Source of the DNA: Pedobacter nototheniae
GTDB taxonomy: Bacteria; Bacteroidota; Bacteroidia; Sphingobacteriales; Sphingobacteriaceae
Length of the DNA stretch: 64,000 nt
Assembly (NCBI RefSeq): GCF_004335085.1
Contig: NZ_RQRS01000024.1
Span: 34,849-98,848, forward strand
Reading direction: 5' to 3'
Part shown: positions 36,063-44,623 of the stretch, piece by piece
How positions within the stretch are numbered: the first letter of the stretch is position 1
How the letters are laid out: every line of letters begins with the position of its first letter
The notes under the pieces: generated by a model
What the model saw: only the letters and a program-made list of their open reading frames with translations
What the model was told of the DNA's origin: nothing
Databases searched by the model: none
Program-made: the position numbers and the translations under genes

Positions 36063-36908
36063 TTAATAATGGCTTAACACAAGTTTATAAATTGTCGTTT
36101 TCAGTTCTTCCGTATCTCTATCTTCACACAACAGAAATTCAATAGAATTCTCTGAGCTTTTAAAAAGAGAAATGCCTTCAAACTTATGATTGCCGCTAAT
36201 TTTATGCGCAAAATTTATCTTTAAGGATTTTGAGTTTATGCTGCCAATAAAACTGCCTAATATTTCTCCATCGTTAAAGGTTGACGTTGTATCTTCAGCA
36301 GCAGCTATAAAATAAATATCGCCATTGTGGAGTATGGCATCAGTAAAAGAAGCATTTATGTGTTTAATGTTAGGAAGTGCAATCGGATGAAAGCTAACTT
36401 TTTTTGCATTCACTAATTTTCTGTCGGCGATTTTGAATATCCCGTTTTTAGAATTTAATCCATTGCCACGATTAAAAAGAAACCATTCTTCTCCAGTAAA
36501 AATAGCCCCTTCGATATTAAAATTCTGGTCATCAATAAGTGATTCAGCCTTTAGTAATTTATAAGTTTCGTGAAGATTAGTTGTGGTTATAGTCCCAGTT
36601 AGTAAATCATATTCAATCAATGAATTTCTTTCAGGTCTGGAGCCCGAACCTAAAATGTATAAGGTGTTGCCGAAATTACAAAGTACTTCAAAATCGGGTT
36701 TTTGTGCCTTTGGAATATTTTCAAGCGGTCTTAAATCTGATGTCGGTAAGATTTGTATTTTATTTAAAACGCCTGTTTTAACATTGTATTGATTTAAATA
36801 ACCGCTGTTATCGCCAATAACATATAGTAAATCGTGATTTAGGAATAAACCTGATGCGGCACCTATTCCTTCTATTTCAGCGAAAATATTTAAATCTGTT
36901 TTATGCAT
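36063..36908 (-). CDS. DUF6929-like beta-propeller protein
   Basis: A 281-residue protein of repeated short beta-strand units (YVIGDNSGYLNQYN, then FEVLCNFGNTLYILGSGSRP, NIEGAIFTGEEWFLFNRG and HKFEGISLF), as in small propellers. The GSGSRPERN block and its length suggest the DUF6929 family. No signal peptide is seen if it starts at the ATG at 36908. That start is preferred over one at 36935 because the upstream terminator hairpin occupies 36922-36951. Function unknown; it lies 66 bases downstream of the oxygenase gene, separated by that terminator. Confidence 0.7.
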   Translation of the reverse strand: MHKTDLNIFAEIEGIGAASGLFLNHDLLYVIGDNSGYLNQYNVKTGVLNKIQILPTSDLRPLENIPKAQKPDFEVLCNFGNTLYILGSGSRPERNSLIEYDLLTGTITTTNLHETYKLLKAESLIDDQNFNIEGAIFTGEEWFLFNRGNGLNSKNGIFKIADRKLVNAKKVSFHPIALPNIKHINASFTDAILHNGDIYFIAAAEDTTSTFNDGEILGSFIGSINSKSLKINFAHKISGNHKFEGISLFKSSENSIEFLLCEDRDTEELKTTIYKLVLSHY

Positions 36909-36921
36909 TTTAAAAGGTAAT

Positions 36922-36951
36922 AAAAAAAGCGCCAAATTTCTTCGGCGCTTT
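36922..36951 (-). terminator. Terminator of the oxygenase gene
   Basis: AAAGCGCC and GGCGCTTT form a perfect 8-bp stem. Read on the minus strand, it ends in a run of seven U. It follows the oxygenase stop by 23 bases. Confidence 0.8.
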
Positions 36952-36974
36952 ATGTTTTTTTGATTAGGATTGAA

Positions 36975-37937
36975 CTATTTTTTTAATCCAATCTCTCTTA
37001 ATCTTTCGTCAAGATATTCGCCAGCAGTCATATCACTATACACTTTTGGGTGTTCAGCATCAATGGTTGATGGTAAACTTGTTAAATCCATATCACTGCG
37101 AGGGTGTAAGAAGAAAGGAACCGAAAAACGTGAAGTTTTCATCAATTCGCGTGGAGGATTAACAACTCTATGCGTAGTAGATTTTAATTTGTTATTGGTT
37201 AAACGTTGCAACATATCGCCCACATTTACCACAATATCCGTATGGTGCGCTTTAATTGGCAGCCACTCATTGCTGCGGGTTAAAACTTCTAAACCATCAG
37301 CACTAGCTCCAATTAATAAGGTAATTAAATTAATATCTTCATGGGCACCCGCACGTACGGCATCATCAGGAATCAACTCAGGGTTTTCAATTGGGAAATA
37401 ATGAATACCTCTTAAAATAGAGTTCCCATTGTGAACATGCTTATCGAAATAATCAATAGGCAACTCTAAATAGGTTGCAATGGCACGTAAAAGGTAAGTT
37501 CCATTTTCCTGTAGCTTCCTGTAAATATCGCCAGTAACTTTATTAAAATCTGGTAATTCTTCTAAAACCTCATTGTCAGGATATTCATCTTTCACCGGAT
37601 CGCCATCTGTAACTTCCTGTCCAATTTGCCAAAACTCTTTTAAGTCTGGCGTTTTTGCACCTTTAGCCGTTTCTTTGCCGGCGCTTGTGTAACCACGCTG
37701 ACCAGCAAGTTCAGGTTTTTCATATTTACGTTTAGTCTCTACCGGTAAAGCAAAAGCCGCTTTAATATTTTCGTAAAGTTTATCAATCAAATCTTGGCTT
37801 AAGCCATGATTGGTAATGGTAACAAAACCCGAATCGTTAAAAGCACGACCAAGTTCATCAGAAAATTTTTTGCGTTCTTGTTCGTTGCCGTTAATGTACG
37901 AGCCTAAATCTAAACAAGGGATATAAGGTGTAGACAT
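36975..37937 (-). CDS. Isopenicillin-N-synthase-like Fe(II)/2-oxoglutarate oxygenase
   Basis: A 320-residue double-stranded beta-helix dioxygenase. The N-terminal DIOX_N part has GFVTITNHGL (about 37-46). The iron ligands are His199 and Asp201 (AHEDINLITLL) and His256 (TTHRVVNPP). Arg270 and Ser272 (RFSVPFF) should hold 2-oxoglutarate. All required residues are present, so it should be active in the cytosol. Substrates in this large family range from peptides to small acids and cannot be told here. No antibiotic biosynthesis genes are nearby, so a beta-lactam role is not implied. Confidence 0.9.
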   Translation of the reverse strand: MSTPYIPCLDLGSYINGNEQERKKFSDELGRAFNDSGFVTITNHGLSQDLIDKLYENIKAAFALPVETKRKYEKPELAGQRGYTSAGKETAKGAKTPDLKEFWQIGQEVTDGDPVKDEYPDNEVLEELPDFNKVTGDIYRKLQENGTYLLRAIATYLELPIDYFDKHVHNGNSILRGIHYFPIENPELIPDDAVRAGAHEDINLITLLIGASADGLEVLTRSNEWLPIKAHHTDIVVNVGDMLQRLTNNKLKSTTHRVVNPPRELMKTSRFSVPFFLHPRSDMDLTSLPSTIDAEHPKVYSDMTAGEYLDERLREIGLKK

Positions 37938-38195
37938 ATTTTTATATTTTATTGTGTTACGAATTTAAAAAAGAATTGTTGATAAGTGCGTTGTTGTTGT
38001 ATTTTTTGAATTTAAAATTTTGATAAACAGTTGTTTAAGTTATTAACAATTTGCTTTTAATTACTGGATTTTGGCGTTTGTCATATAAAATCCATTATTA
38101 AACAGATAAAAACTTTAGCTGTTTTTATTTCGTATAATTAGTTAAAGAAAGAAATTGTTGATTACGATAAATTGCTTGTAGAAGGCACACACATT

Positions 38196-38795
38196 ATGAA
38201 AAGAATAATTTTAATTTTATTAGCAGTTTTAGCCTTAAACCAGGCAAATGCCCAAGGCAAAAAAACTGAGAAAGCAACATTTGGTATGGGATGTTTTTGG
38301 TGTACAGAAGCCATCTTTCAAAAATTAAAGGGTGTTGTTTCAGTAAAATCTGGTTACGAGGGCGGTAAATTGGCAAATCCCACTTATGAAGAAGTTTGTA
38401 CTGGTTTTACAGGGCATGCTGAGGTTTTGCAAATAACTTATAATCCGCAGGTAATAAGCTATTCTGATTTATTGGAAGTTTTTTGGAAGAGCCACGATCC
38501 AACAACTTTAAACCGTCAGGGCGCAGATAGTGGTACTCAATATCGTTCTGTAATTTTTTACAATAATGATGAACAAAAGCAATTGGCAGAAAAATATAAA
38601 GCAGAGTTAAATAAAACAAATGCTTACGGTAAGCCTGTTGTAACTGCTATTGAAGCCGAAAAACCATTTTATGTGGCAGAAAATTATCATCAAAACTATT
38701 ACAAAAGAAATGGTGATGCCCCTTACTGCAGATTGGTGATTTTGCCAAAACTAGAAAAGCTTGAAAAAGTTTTTAAATCAAAACTAAAGAGTTAA
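38196..38795 (+). CDS. msrA: Exported peptide-methionine (S)-S-oxide reductase
   Basis: A 199-residue MsrA that repairs oxidised methionine. A signal peptide (1-20, ending ANAQ) directs it out of the cytoplasm, unlike classic cytosolic MsrA. The catalytic GCFWC spans residues 32-36, with Cys33 as the nucleophile, and GYEGG and the NYHQNYYKRN block complete the active site. The ATG at 38196 starts the signal; an upstream TTG at 38172 is less likely. No MsrB is fused or adjacent. A strong terminator follows 20 bases after the stop. Confidence 0.95.
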   Translation: MKRIILILLAVLALNQANAQGKKTEKATFGMGCFWCTEAIFQKLKGVVSVKSGYEGGKLANPTYEEVCTGFTGHAEVLQITYNPQVISYSDLLEVFWKSHDPTTLNRQGADSGTQYRSVIFYNNDEQKQLAEKYKAELNKTNAYGKPVVTAIEAEKPFYVAENYHQNYYKRNGDAPYCRLVILPKLEKLEKVFKSKLKS

Positions 38796-38814
38796 TTTTT
38801 GAGGTTTAATATGG

Positions 38815-38844
38815 ATCCCGTGATTTTTGTCACGGGATTTTTTT
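38815..38844 (+). terminator. Terminator of msrA
   Basis: ATCCCGTGA pairs with TCACGGGAT (9 bp, perfect) around a 6-base loop, followed by a T run. Confidence 0.9.
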
Positions 38845-38881
38845 GTTTAAAAACGTAAATTACGGCAATAATTTTATTCTC

Positions 38882-39232
38882 ATGGTTAAGCGTATCGTTT
38901 CAAATATTAACACTTTGGATGTAGAAAAGGCTGCATCTTTTTATCAGGATATTTTAGGATTGGATTTATTAATGAACCACGGTTGGATTGTGACTTATGG
39001 AGATAATAATCAAAAAATGGATATTCAAGTCAGCTTTGCAGCCGAAGGTGGTTCAGGAACACCTACGCCAAACTTATCTATTGAAGTTGATAATTTAGAA
39101 GAAATTTTAGAACGCATAAAAGTAGCAGGTTTCTCAATTGAATATGGCCCTATTGATGAGCCTTGGGGCGTTAGAAGGTTTTATACAAGAGATCCCTTTG
39201 GGCAGCTTATTAATATTTTATGCCACATTTGA
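38882..39232 (+). CDS. VOC-fold (glyoxalase/bleomycin-resistance-like) protein
   Basis: A 116-residue single VOC module. FYQDILGLDLLMNHGWIVTYG (residues about 20-40) and a second beta-alpha-beta half with RFYTRDPFGQLINILCHI show the fold. VOC proteins are metal-dependent lyases, dioxygenases or binding proteins; no function can be set. The ATG at 38882 is chosen. An upstream in-frame TTG at 38843 lies in the msrA terminator and adds no family sequence. Confidence 0.85.
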   Translation: MVKRIVSNINTLDVEKAASFYQDILGLDLLMNHGWIVTYGDNNQKMDIQVSFAAEGGSGTPTPNLSIEVDNLEEILERIKVAGFSIEYGPIDEPWGVRRFYTRDPFGQLINILCHI

Positions 39233-39305
39233 TTGATCAAATGTCAATTAAGCAATTTATCCAACTAAACAATTAGCATATCTTAAACTTTCCGGCAGTA
39301 AATAT

Positions 39306-39313
39306 TACATTTG
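39306..39313 (+). promoter_or_regulatory. -7 box (TACATTTG) of cysS, close to the start codon
   Basis: TACATTTG fits TAnnTTTG and only 4 bases lie between it and the ATG at 39318. The transcript would be leaderless or nearly so. No -33 TTG at the usual spacing. Confidence 0.55.
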
Positions 39314-39317
39314 CAAT

Positions 39318-40778
39318 ATGAATACAGGCTTGCAGCTTTACAACACATTATCCCGTAAAAAAGAAATTTTCGAACCCTTAAATGCACCCAATGTTGGGAT
39401 GTATGTTTGCGGTCCAACTGTTTATAGCGATGTGCATTTGGGCAATTGTCGCACCTTTATATCTTTCGATTTAATTTTTAGATACCTTAAATATTCAGGC
39501 TTTAAAGTTCGTTATGTACGTAATATTACCGATGCCGGCCATTTGGAAGGAGATAGAGATGAGGGAGATGACAAATTTGCAAAACGAGCTAAACTAGAGC
39601 AGTTAGAGCCTATGGAAATTGTGCAGAAATACACATTAGGTTTCCATGATGTTTTGCGCATGTTTAATACTTTGCCGCCAAGTATCGAGCCCACGGCTAC
39701 TGGTCATATTATTGAGCAGATAGAAATGATTAAGGTAATTATTGAAAATGGTTACGGTTATGAAATTGACGGTAACGTATATTTTGATGTAGAGAAATAC
39801 AGTAAAAGCTATAATTACACCATATTAACCAACCGCAATTTGGAAGATATGTTAAATAATACCCGCGAACTTGGTGGACAAGATGAAAAACGCGGTCGTT
39901 TAGATTTTGCACTTTGGATTAAAGCTAAGCCTGAAACCTTAATGCAATGGCAATCGCCGTGGGGAATGGGATTTCCGGGTTGGCACATTGAGTGTTCTGC
40001 CATGAGTGCTAAATATTTAGGTGAAGAATTTGATATTCATGGTGGTGGTATGGATTTGGCAGCAACACATCATACCAATGAAATTGCTCAATCTGAAGCA
40101 TGCAGTCATCACCAGCCAGCAAAATATTGGATGCACACCAATATGCTTACGGTTAATGGAACCAGAATGTCTAAATCAGCAGGTAATGGTTTCCTACCGT
40201 TTGAATTATTTACCGGAAATCATCCTTTGTTAAGAAAGGGATATAGTCCAATGACGGTTAAATTCTTTATGCTACAAGCACATTACCGTAGTACTTTAGA
40301 TTTTTCTAATGATGCACTTGATGCCTCAGAGAAAGGTTTCCGCCGGTTAATGAGTGCTGTTAATTTACTTGAAAAATTATCTCCATCTGAACAAAATGAT
40401 TTTGACATCGATGCGTTAAAAGAAAAGTGCATCGTAGCCATGAATGATGATTTTAATAGTCCGGTATTAATTGCCGAATTGTTTGAAGCCGTTCGAATTA
40501 TTAATACAGTTTATGATGGTAAAGCCAAAATTTCTGCTGAAGCTTTAGAGAAATTAATTCAGCTGATGCAGGATTTTGTTTTCGATATTTTAGGTTTGAA
40601 AGATGAAGAAAGCAGTAATACCGATTTAAATGGTGTTTTGGATATGATTATCAACATTAGAAAAGAAGCCAAAGAAAATAAGGATTACGCTACATCTGAT
40701 AAGATTAGAATAGGTTTACAAGATTTGGGTATCCAATTAAAAGATAGTAAAGAAGGTACAACATGGAGTAAGGCGTAG
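39318..40778 (+). CDS. cysS: Cysteinyl-tRNA synthetase
   Basis: A 486-residue class-I synthetase that charges tRNA-Cys. The first active-site motif is CGPTVYSDVHLGNCRTF (HLGN for HIGH), and the second is TRMSKSAGN (KMSKS type). The zinc-binding residues include Cys in MYVCGPT, Cys in WHIECSAM and His in HHTNEIAQSEA. Length and domain order match bacterial CysS. It is essential and cytosolic. Its -7 box lies 4 bases before the ATG. The M28 peptidase gene follows after 48 bases. Confidence 0.97.
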   Translation: MNTGLQLYNTLSRKKEIFEPLNAPNVGMYVCGPTVYSDVHLGNCRTFISFDLIFRYLKYSGFKVRYVRNITDAGHLEGDRDEGDDKFAKRAKLEQLEPMEIVQKYTLGFHDVLRMFNTLPPSIEPTATGHIIEQIEMIKVIIENGYGYEIDGNVYFDVEKYSKSYNYTILTNRNLEDMLNNTRELGGQDEKRGRLDFALWIKAKPETLMQWQSPWGMGFPGWHIECSAMSAKYLGEEFDIHGGGMDLAATHHTNEIAQSEACSHHQPAKYWMHTNMLTVNGTRMSKSAGNGFLPFELFTGNHPLLRKGYSPMTVKFFMLQAHYRSTLDFSNDALDASEKGFRRLMSAVNLLEKLSPSEQNDFDIDALKEKCIVAMNDDFNSPVLIAELFEAVRIINTVYDGKAKISAEALEKLIQLMQDFVFDILGLKDEESSNTDLNGVLDMIINIRKEAKENKDYATSDKIRIGLQDLGIQLKDSKEGTTWSKA

Positions 40779-40826
40779 TTGCTGAGGCCAAATTGCTTGG
40801 TTTCTTTAGATAACTGCAATAATATA

Positions 40827-41813
40827 ATGATGAATAAAAAACTTTTAATATTGCCTGTAATTGCCCTTATCGGTTTGCAGGCATGTAAGGATACAAAAAA
40901 AACAACAGAAGAAACCACTTCAACGCCTCAGGAAGTTAAATTGGTTTCTCCTGAATTTAATGCTGATAGTGCTTATGCTTTTACCAAAGCACAAGTAGAT
41001 TTCGGACCTAGAATCCCTGGGACAGCTGCACACCAAAAATGTGCAGATTATCTGGTTAAAAAGTTAAAATCATTTGGAGCAACTGTTAAAATTCAAGGTG
41101 AAAAAACATCTACTTATGACGGTAAAAGCTTTGAGCTAAAAAATATATTGGCAAGTTTTAATCCAGATAAAAAGAATCGGGTTTTAATTACTGCCCATTG
41201 GGATGCTCGTCCGTTTTCTGATCAAGATACTGACCCTGCAAATCATAATAAACCTTTTGATGCAGCAAATGACGGTGGGAGTGGAGTAGGTGTTATTCTA
41301 GAAATGGCTCGTCAAATTCAACAAAAGCAACCCAATGTTGGTGTAGACTTTGTGCTTTGGGATCTGGAAGATTATGGGAAAGCTAATGATGAATCTCCTG
41401 ATGAAATTACGTGGTGCTTAGGATCACAATATTGGGCTAAAAATGCCGCAGCAACGGGCTATAAAGCGATTTACGGCATTAATTTGGATATGGTAGGCGG
41501 TGGAAACGCACAATTTACCCAAGATGAAATATCAAGAACTGCCGCTCCTGATGTGGTAAAAAAGGTTTGGGATATTGGAAATGAAATTGGCTATGCATCC
41601 TATTTTGTAAATATCCCATCAGGAAGATTGGTTGATGACCATGTTTGGGTAAATAAAGCTGCTGTACCATGCATAGATATTATTCATTACAACGATAACG
41701 GTGGCTTTTATATCAACTGGCATACTCAATTAGATAATTTGGCAAATATTGACAAAAATACACTTAAAGCTACAGGTCAAACTGTGCTTGAAACCATCTA
41801 TCGCGAAAAATAA
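40827..41813 (+). CDS. M28-family peptidase / glutaminyl cyclase-like lipoprotein
   Basis: A 328-residue lipoprotein (lipobox LQAC) of the M28 zinc-peptidase fold. The zinc site is formed by AHWDARPFSDQD and DAANDGGSGVGV (Asp), the Glu pair in LWDLEDYG, and DDHVWVNKA with its His. The spacing, and the NWHTQLDN end, is closest to glutaminyl-peptide cyclotransferases, which close N-terminal Gln of exported proteins to pyroglutamate; an aminopeptidase is the alternative. Two ATGs stand in tandem at 40827 and 40830. It is transcribed in the same direction as cysS, 48 bases behind. Confidence 0.87.
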   Translation: MMNKKLLILPVIALIGLQACKDTKKTTEETTSTPQEVKLVSPEFNADSAYAFTKAQVDFGPRIPGTAAHQKCADYLVKKLKSFGATVKIQGEKTSTYDGKSFELKNILASFNPDKKNRVLITAHWDARPFSDQDTDPANHNKPFDAANDGGSGVGVILEMARQIQQKQPNVGVDFVLWDLEDYGKANDESPDEITWCLGSQYWAKNAAATGYKAIYGINLDMVGGGNAQFTQDEISRTAAPDVVKKVWDIGNEIGYASYFVNIPSGRLVDDHVWVNKAAVPCIDIIHYNDNGGFYINWHTQLDNLANIDKNTLKATGQTVLETIYREK

Positions 41814-41893
41814 ATTGTGTATTTGTTAATTACTTTTAAAAAAAACAGACAAAAGAAAATTTTATATTCGCCAAACATAACATTAAACAACTC

Positions 41894-42751
41894 ATGAAGA
41901 AATTATTTTCAACAACAATAGCTGTTGCTTTAGCCGTTAGCGCCTTTGCTCAAAAAAGTGATGGAACAACTAAATCTCTTGTCAGCGCAGAGAAAGATTT
42001 TGCTAAATCAATTGCTAAAAATGGAGATAAAGAATCTTATTTAGAATATTCATCTGCAAATGCATTGGTTTTTAGACCAAATCCTGTTAGTGCTAAAACT
42101 TTTTATACATCGCAAGATAAAGGAATAAATGGGGTTACCTGGGAACCAAATTTAGCTAGAGTATCACGCAGTGGCGATTGGGGCTTTACAACAGGTCCAT
42201 ATCAAATAGATGGTGCCGAGAAAAAATATGGACAATATTTATCCATTTGGAAAGCCGAAAACGGTAAATGGAAATTGGCTATTGATTTAGGAACTTCAAG
42301 CAACAAACCTTTAAATAAGGTAAATGATAATTTTGTTGAACCTAAAGATCATTTCTTACCAAAATTTAGAAATGAAAAAGAGCTAAAGGCTAGTCGTGAT
42401 ATTATTTTAACCACAGAGAAAACGTTAAATACGATGTTAAAAACACACGGTATTGCTGCTTTTGGAGGTTTTTTAACGGCTGATGCTCGTTTACTTTTTC
42501 CAGGTAATGAAGCCATTGAAGGTAAAGGAAAAATCCTTGCCTTTTACAACGGAATGATTGATAAGATCAATTTAAAAACCACTGGTGCAGATAAATCTCT
42601 AGGTAGCGATTTTGCCTATACTTATGGAGTAGCAACTATCGATTATAAAACTGATTTACGCGAAAGCTTTAACTACGTTTTTATTTACGAAAAAGCCGCA
42701 GATCATAGCTGGAACTTAATTGTACAAGCTTTTGTACCTGCTGAAAGATAA
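41894..42751 (+). CDS. Secreted protein with two SnoaL/DUF4440-like domains
   Basis: A 285-residue exported protein. Signal peptide 1-19 (ending SAFAQ), then two NTF2-like cone-fold halves: about 28-140 (KDFAKSIAKNGDKESYLEY and GQYLSIWKAENGKWKLAIDLG) and about 170-285 (LKTHGIAAFGGFLTADARLL and YVFIYEKAADHSWNLIVQAF). Such domains bind small ligands or hydrolyse them; no catalytic residues are recognisable, so the role is unknown. A hairpin terminator follows and overlaps the potential start of the next gene. Confidence 0.8.
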   Translation: MKKLFSTTIAVALAVSAFAQKSDGTTKSLVSAEKDFAKSIAKNGDKESYLEYSSANALVFRPNPVSAKTFYTSQDKGINGVTWEPNLARVSRSGDWGFTTGPYQIDGAEKKYGQYLSIWKAENGKWKLAIDLGTSSNKPLNKVNDNFVEPKDHFLPKFRNEKELKASRDIILTTEKTLNTMLKTHGIAAFGGFLTADARLLFPGNEAIEGKGKILAFYNGMIDKINLKTTGADKSLGSDFAYTYGVATIDYKTDLRESFNYVFIYEKAADHSWNLIVQAFVPAER

Positions 42752-42766
42752 TTTAATGTGAATTTT

Positions 42767-42803
42767 AAAAGGGGCTATCTTTAAAAAAAGTGGCCCTTTT
42801 TTT
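42767..42803 (+). terminator. Terminator behind the SnoaL-like gene
   Basis: AAAAGGG pairs with CCCTTTT across an 18-base interior with further weak pairs, and a run of T ends just before an ATG at 42804. Its position makes that ATG an unlikely start. Confidence 0.65.
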
Positions 42804-42842
42804 ATGCCTTTATTTGTAAATTACGGCCCTGATAAAATCAAT

Positions 42843-43493
42843 TTGAGAAAAATAATTACCATAATATTAATGCTGATTTGTTTTTTTGCAATCGCACAGA
42901 AAAAGCAAAAAGACTACTTAATTTCTTTTAATGATACTATTGCAGGAAAGGTTTTAATTGGCTATAAAAATCTAAAAGGAGATGTAATTATTCCTGCAAG
43001 ATATACCGGATATGGCGATGTTGATACACTTTATGATTTTACAACTGTAAGCTTAAAAGATTCGGGCTTGTTGGTAATTGATAGAACTGGAAAGCATATT
43101 CTCAGGCCTTTTATTTACGATAACGGTCCTGATTATATTGAAGAAGGATTGTTTCGCTTTGTTGAAAATAATAAAATTGGTTTCGCAAATGCGAAGTATA
43201 AAAAGGTAATTCCGGCAACATTTGATTTTGTAACACCGTTTAAAAACGGGCTGGCAGAATATACAATTGGTGGGCATAAAGTAAGAGAAGGAGAACACTG
43301 GTATTGGAGTGGGGGTCATGAAGTTGGTTTTATTAACCACTCAGGTCAGAAATTTAAGAAAGTAAATGACCTTAAAGGGAAACAAAGATTAGCCTGGACT
43401 ACAAGCAACAAACAAGTTTTATTGGATAGTAAAGGCAATATAATAAAATGGTATAAACCTAATTTAAAAAGAATTGAAACACATAAAAAATAG
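42843..43493 (+). CDS. WG-repeat secreted protein
   Basis: A 216-residue protein starting at TTG 42843. That start gives a clean signal peptide (RKIITIILMLICFFAIAQ); the in-frame ATG at 42804 falls in the T tract of the preceding terminator. The body has several WG/KWG-type repeats, such as GYKNLKGDVIIPARYTGYGD, GFANAKYKKVIPATFDFVTP and GLAEYTIGG. WG repeats are usually structural modules of exported proteins; function unknown. Its stop overlaps the GDPD-like gene by 20 bases, so the two are coupled. Confidence 0.75.
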   Translation: MRKIITIILMLICFFAIAQKKQKDYLISFNDTIAGKVLIGYKNLKGDVIIPARYTGYGDVDTLYDFTTVSLKDSGLLVIDRTGKHILRPFIYDNGPDYIEEGLFRFVENNKIGFANAKYKKVIPATFDFVTPFKNGLAEYTIGGHKVREGEHWYWSGGHEVGFINHSGQKFKKVNDLKGKQRLAWTTSNKQVLLDSKGNIIKWYKPNLKRIETHKK

Positions 43494-44367
43494 GATTTTA
43501 GTTATCGGCGTACTCTCTTTTTTTAGTTTAACTGCTATTGCTCAAAAACAAAAATTTGACGTACAAGGTAAAGCTGGTTGCCGTGGCATAATGCCCGAAA
43601 ATACGGTTCAAGGGATGTTAAAAGCTTTAGATTTGGGCGTAACGACCTTAGAAATGGATGCCGTTATATCCAAAGATAAACAAGTTGTATTATCTCAAGA
43701 GCCTTATTTTAATAACGAAATTTCTTTACAACCTAACGGTAAGGCCATTACTTTTAAAGATCAGAAAAACTTCAACATCTATAAAATGGATTATGAAGAA
43801 GTTAAGAAATTTGATGTAGGCAGTAAAGTTCATGCACGTTTTCCTGGGCAAATGAAATTTAAGGCTTACAAACCTTTGCTTTCTGAAACTATTGATGCCG
43901 TTGAAGCCTATGTTAAGGAAAATAAGCTAGCTAAACCTGTGTATAGCATTGAAACTAAAACCATAAAAAATGGCGATAATGAGTTTCAGCCAGAACCAGC
44001 GGAATTTGTAGATCTAATTATGGAAATCGTTAACCAGAAAAAAATATCTAAACGCGTAATTATTGAGTCCTTTGATATGAGAACACTTCAGTATTTGCAT
44101 GAAAAATATCCGAAAATTCAAACTTCCTTGCTAATTGATGAAAAAGAACCATTCGAGGATTATATTGAAAAACTAGGTTTTAAACCAACTATTTATAGCC
44201 CATATTCTGTTTTGGTAGGAAAAGGGTTGGTAGATAGATGCCATGAAATGGGTATTAAGATTATTCCATGGACCGTAAATACCTTAAAGGAAATTGAATA
44301 TTTTAAAAGCTTGGGTGTTGACGGTATTATTACCGATTATCCCAACTTAATGAAGCAATTTGATTAA
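43474..44367 (+). CDS. Glycerophosphodiester phosphodiesterase-like protein, active site replaced
   Basis: A 297-residue exported GDPD-fold protein. It has signal peptide 1-24 (ending TAIAQ), the metal-binding pair Glu60 and Asp62 (TTLEMD), IETKT with a third Glu, and the C-terminal PWTVNT and DGIITDYPNL. The canonical first catalytic His of HRG is Lys33 here (KAGCRG), and the second His (family SHEP or HD) is Gln75 (SQEP). It should therefore lack normal diesterase activity. It starts at a TTG inside the WG gene, since no ATG precedes the signal. A binding or regulatory role is possible. Confidence 0.8.
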   Translation: MKHIKNRILVIGVLSFFSLTAIAQKQKFDVQGKAGCRGIMPENTVQGMLKALDLGVTTLEMDAVISKDKQVVLSQEPYFNNEISLQPNGKAITFKDQKNFNIYKMDYEEVKKFDVGSKVHARFPGQMKFKAYKPLLSETIDAVEAYVKENKLAKPVYSIETKTIKNGDNEFQPEPAEFVDLIMEIVNQKKISKRVIIESFDMRTLQYLHEKYPKIQTSLLIDEKEPFEDYIEKLGFKPTIYSPYSVLVGKGLVDRCHEMGIKIIPWTVNTLKEIEYFKSLGVDGIITDYPNLMKQFD

Positions 44368-44377
44368 ATTTTGCCAC

Positions 44378-44408
44378 AAAAAAAGCGATGAATCTCATCG
44401 CTTTTTTT
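44378..44408. terminator. Bidirectional terminator
   Basis: AAAAAAAGCGATGA and TCATCGCTTTTTTT form a 14-bp stem around a 3-base loop, between the GDPD-like gene and the convergent small membrane-protein gene. Confidence 0.9.
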
Positions 44409-44455
44409 ATTTCCTTACAATATTAAGTTAAATAACTAAAAATTGTTAATGCAGC

Positions 44456-44623
44456 TTAGTGGTGTGCTTCAGTTTTTTCGTGAGCCGGTGCAGCCTCTTC
44501 ATGGTTAAATATTGGTCTTGTAAAAGCAAAAACTAATATTAAAACAAGAATCCAGGCAGTTAAAGGTAGTGCCCAAATGCCTTTAGTTTCCAAAGATGGT
44601 TTATGTGTATCGTGACTTGACAT
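44456..44623 (-). CDS. Small His-rich single-pass membrane protein (55 residues)
   Basis: An ATG at 44623 opens a 55-residue frame too short for the usual ORF cut-off. It has an N-terminal soluble part (MSSHDTHKPSLETKG), one membrane helix (about 16-36, IWALPLTAWILVLILVFAF) and a charged His-rich tail (NHEEAAPAHEKTEAHH). The composition and clean helix favour a real gene. It ends about 48 bases before a terminator that would serve this strand. It could be an accessory subunit of a larger membrane or respiratory complex, but this is a guess; no homologue is recognised with confidence. Confidence 0.65.
   Translation of the reverse strand: MSSHDTHKPSLETKGIWALPLTAWILVLILVFAFTRPIFNHEEAAPAHEKTEAHH

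Noticed and set aside
36975..37937. Antibiotic biosynthesis (isopenicillin N synthase)
   Set aside because: The fold matches the wider Fe(II)/2-oxoglutarate oxygenase family; no peptide synthetase or other pathway gene is nearby.
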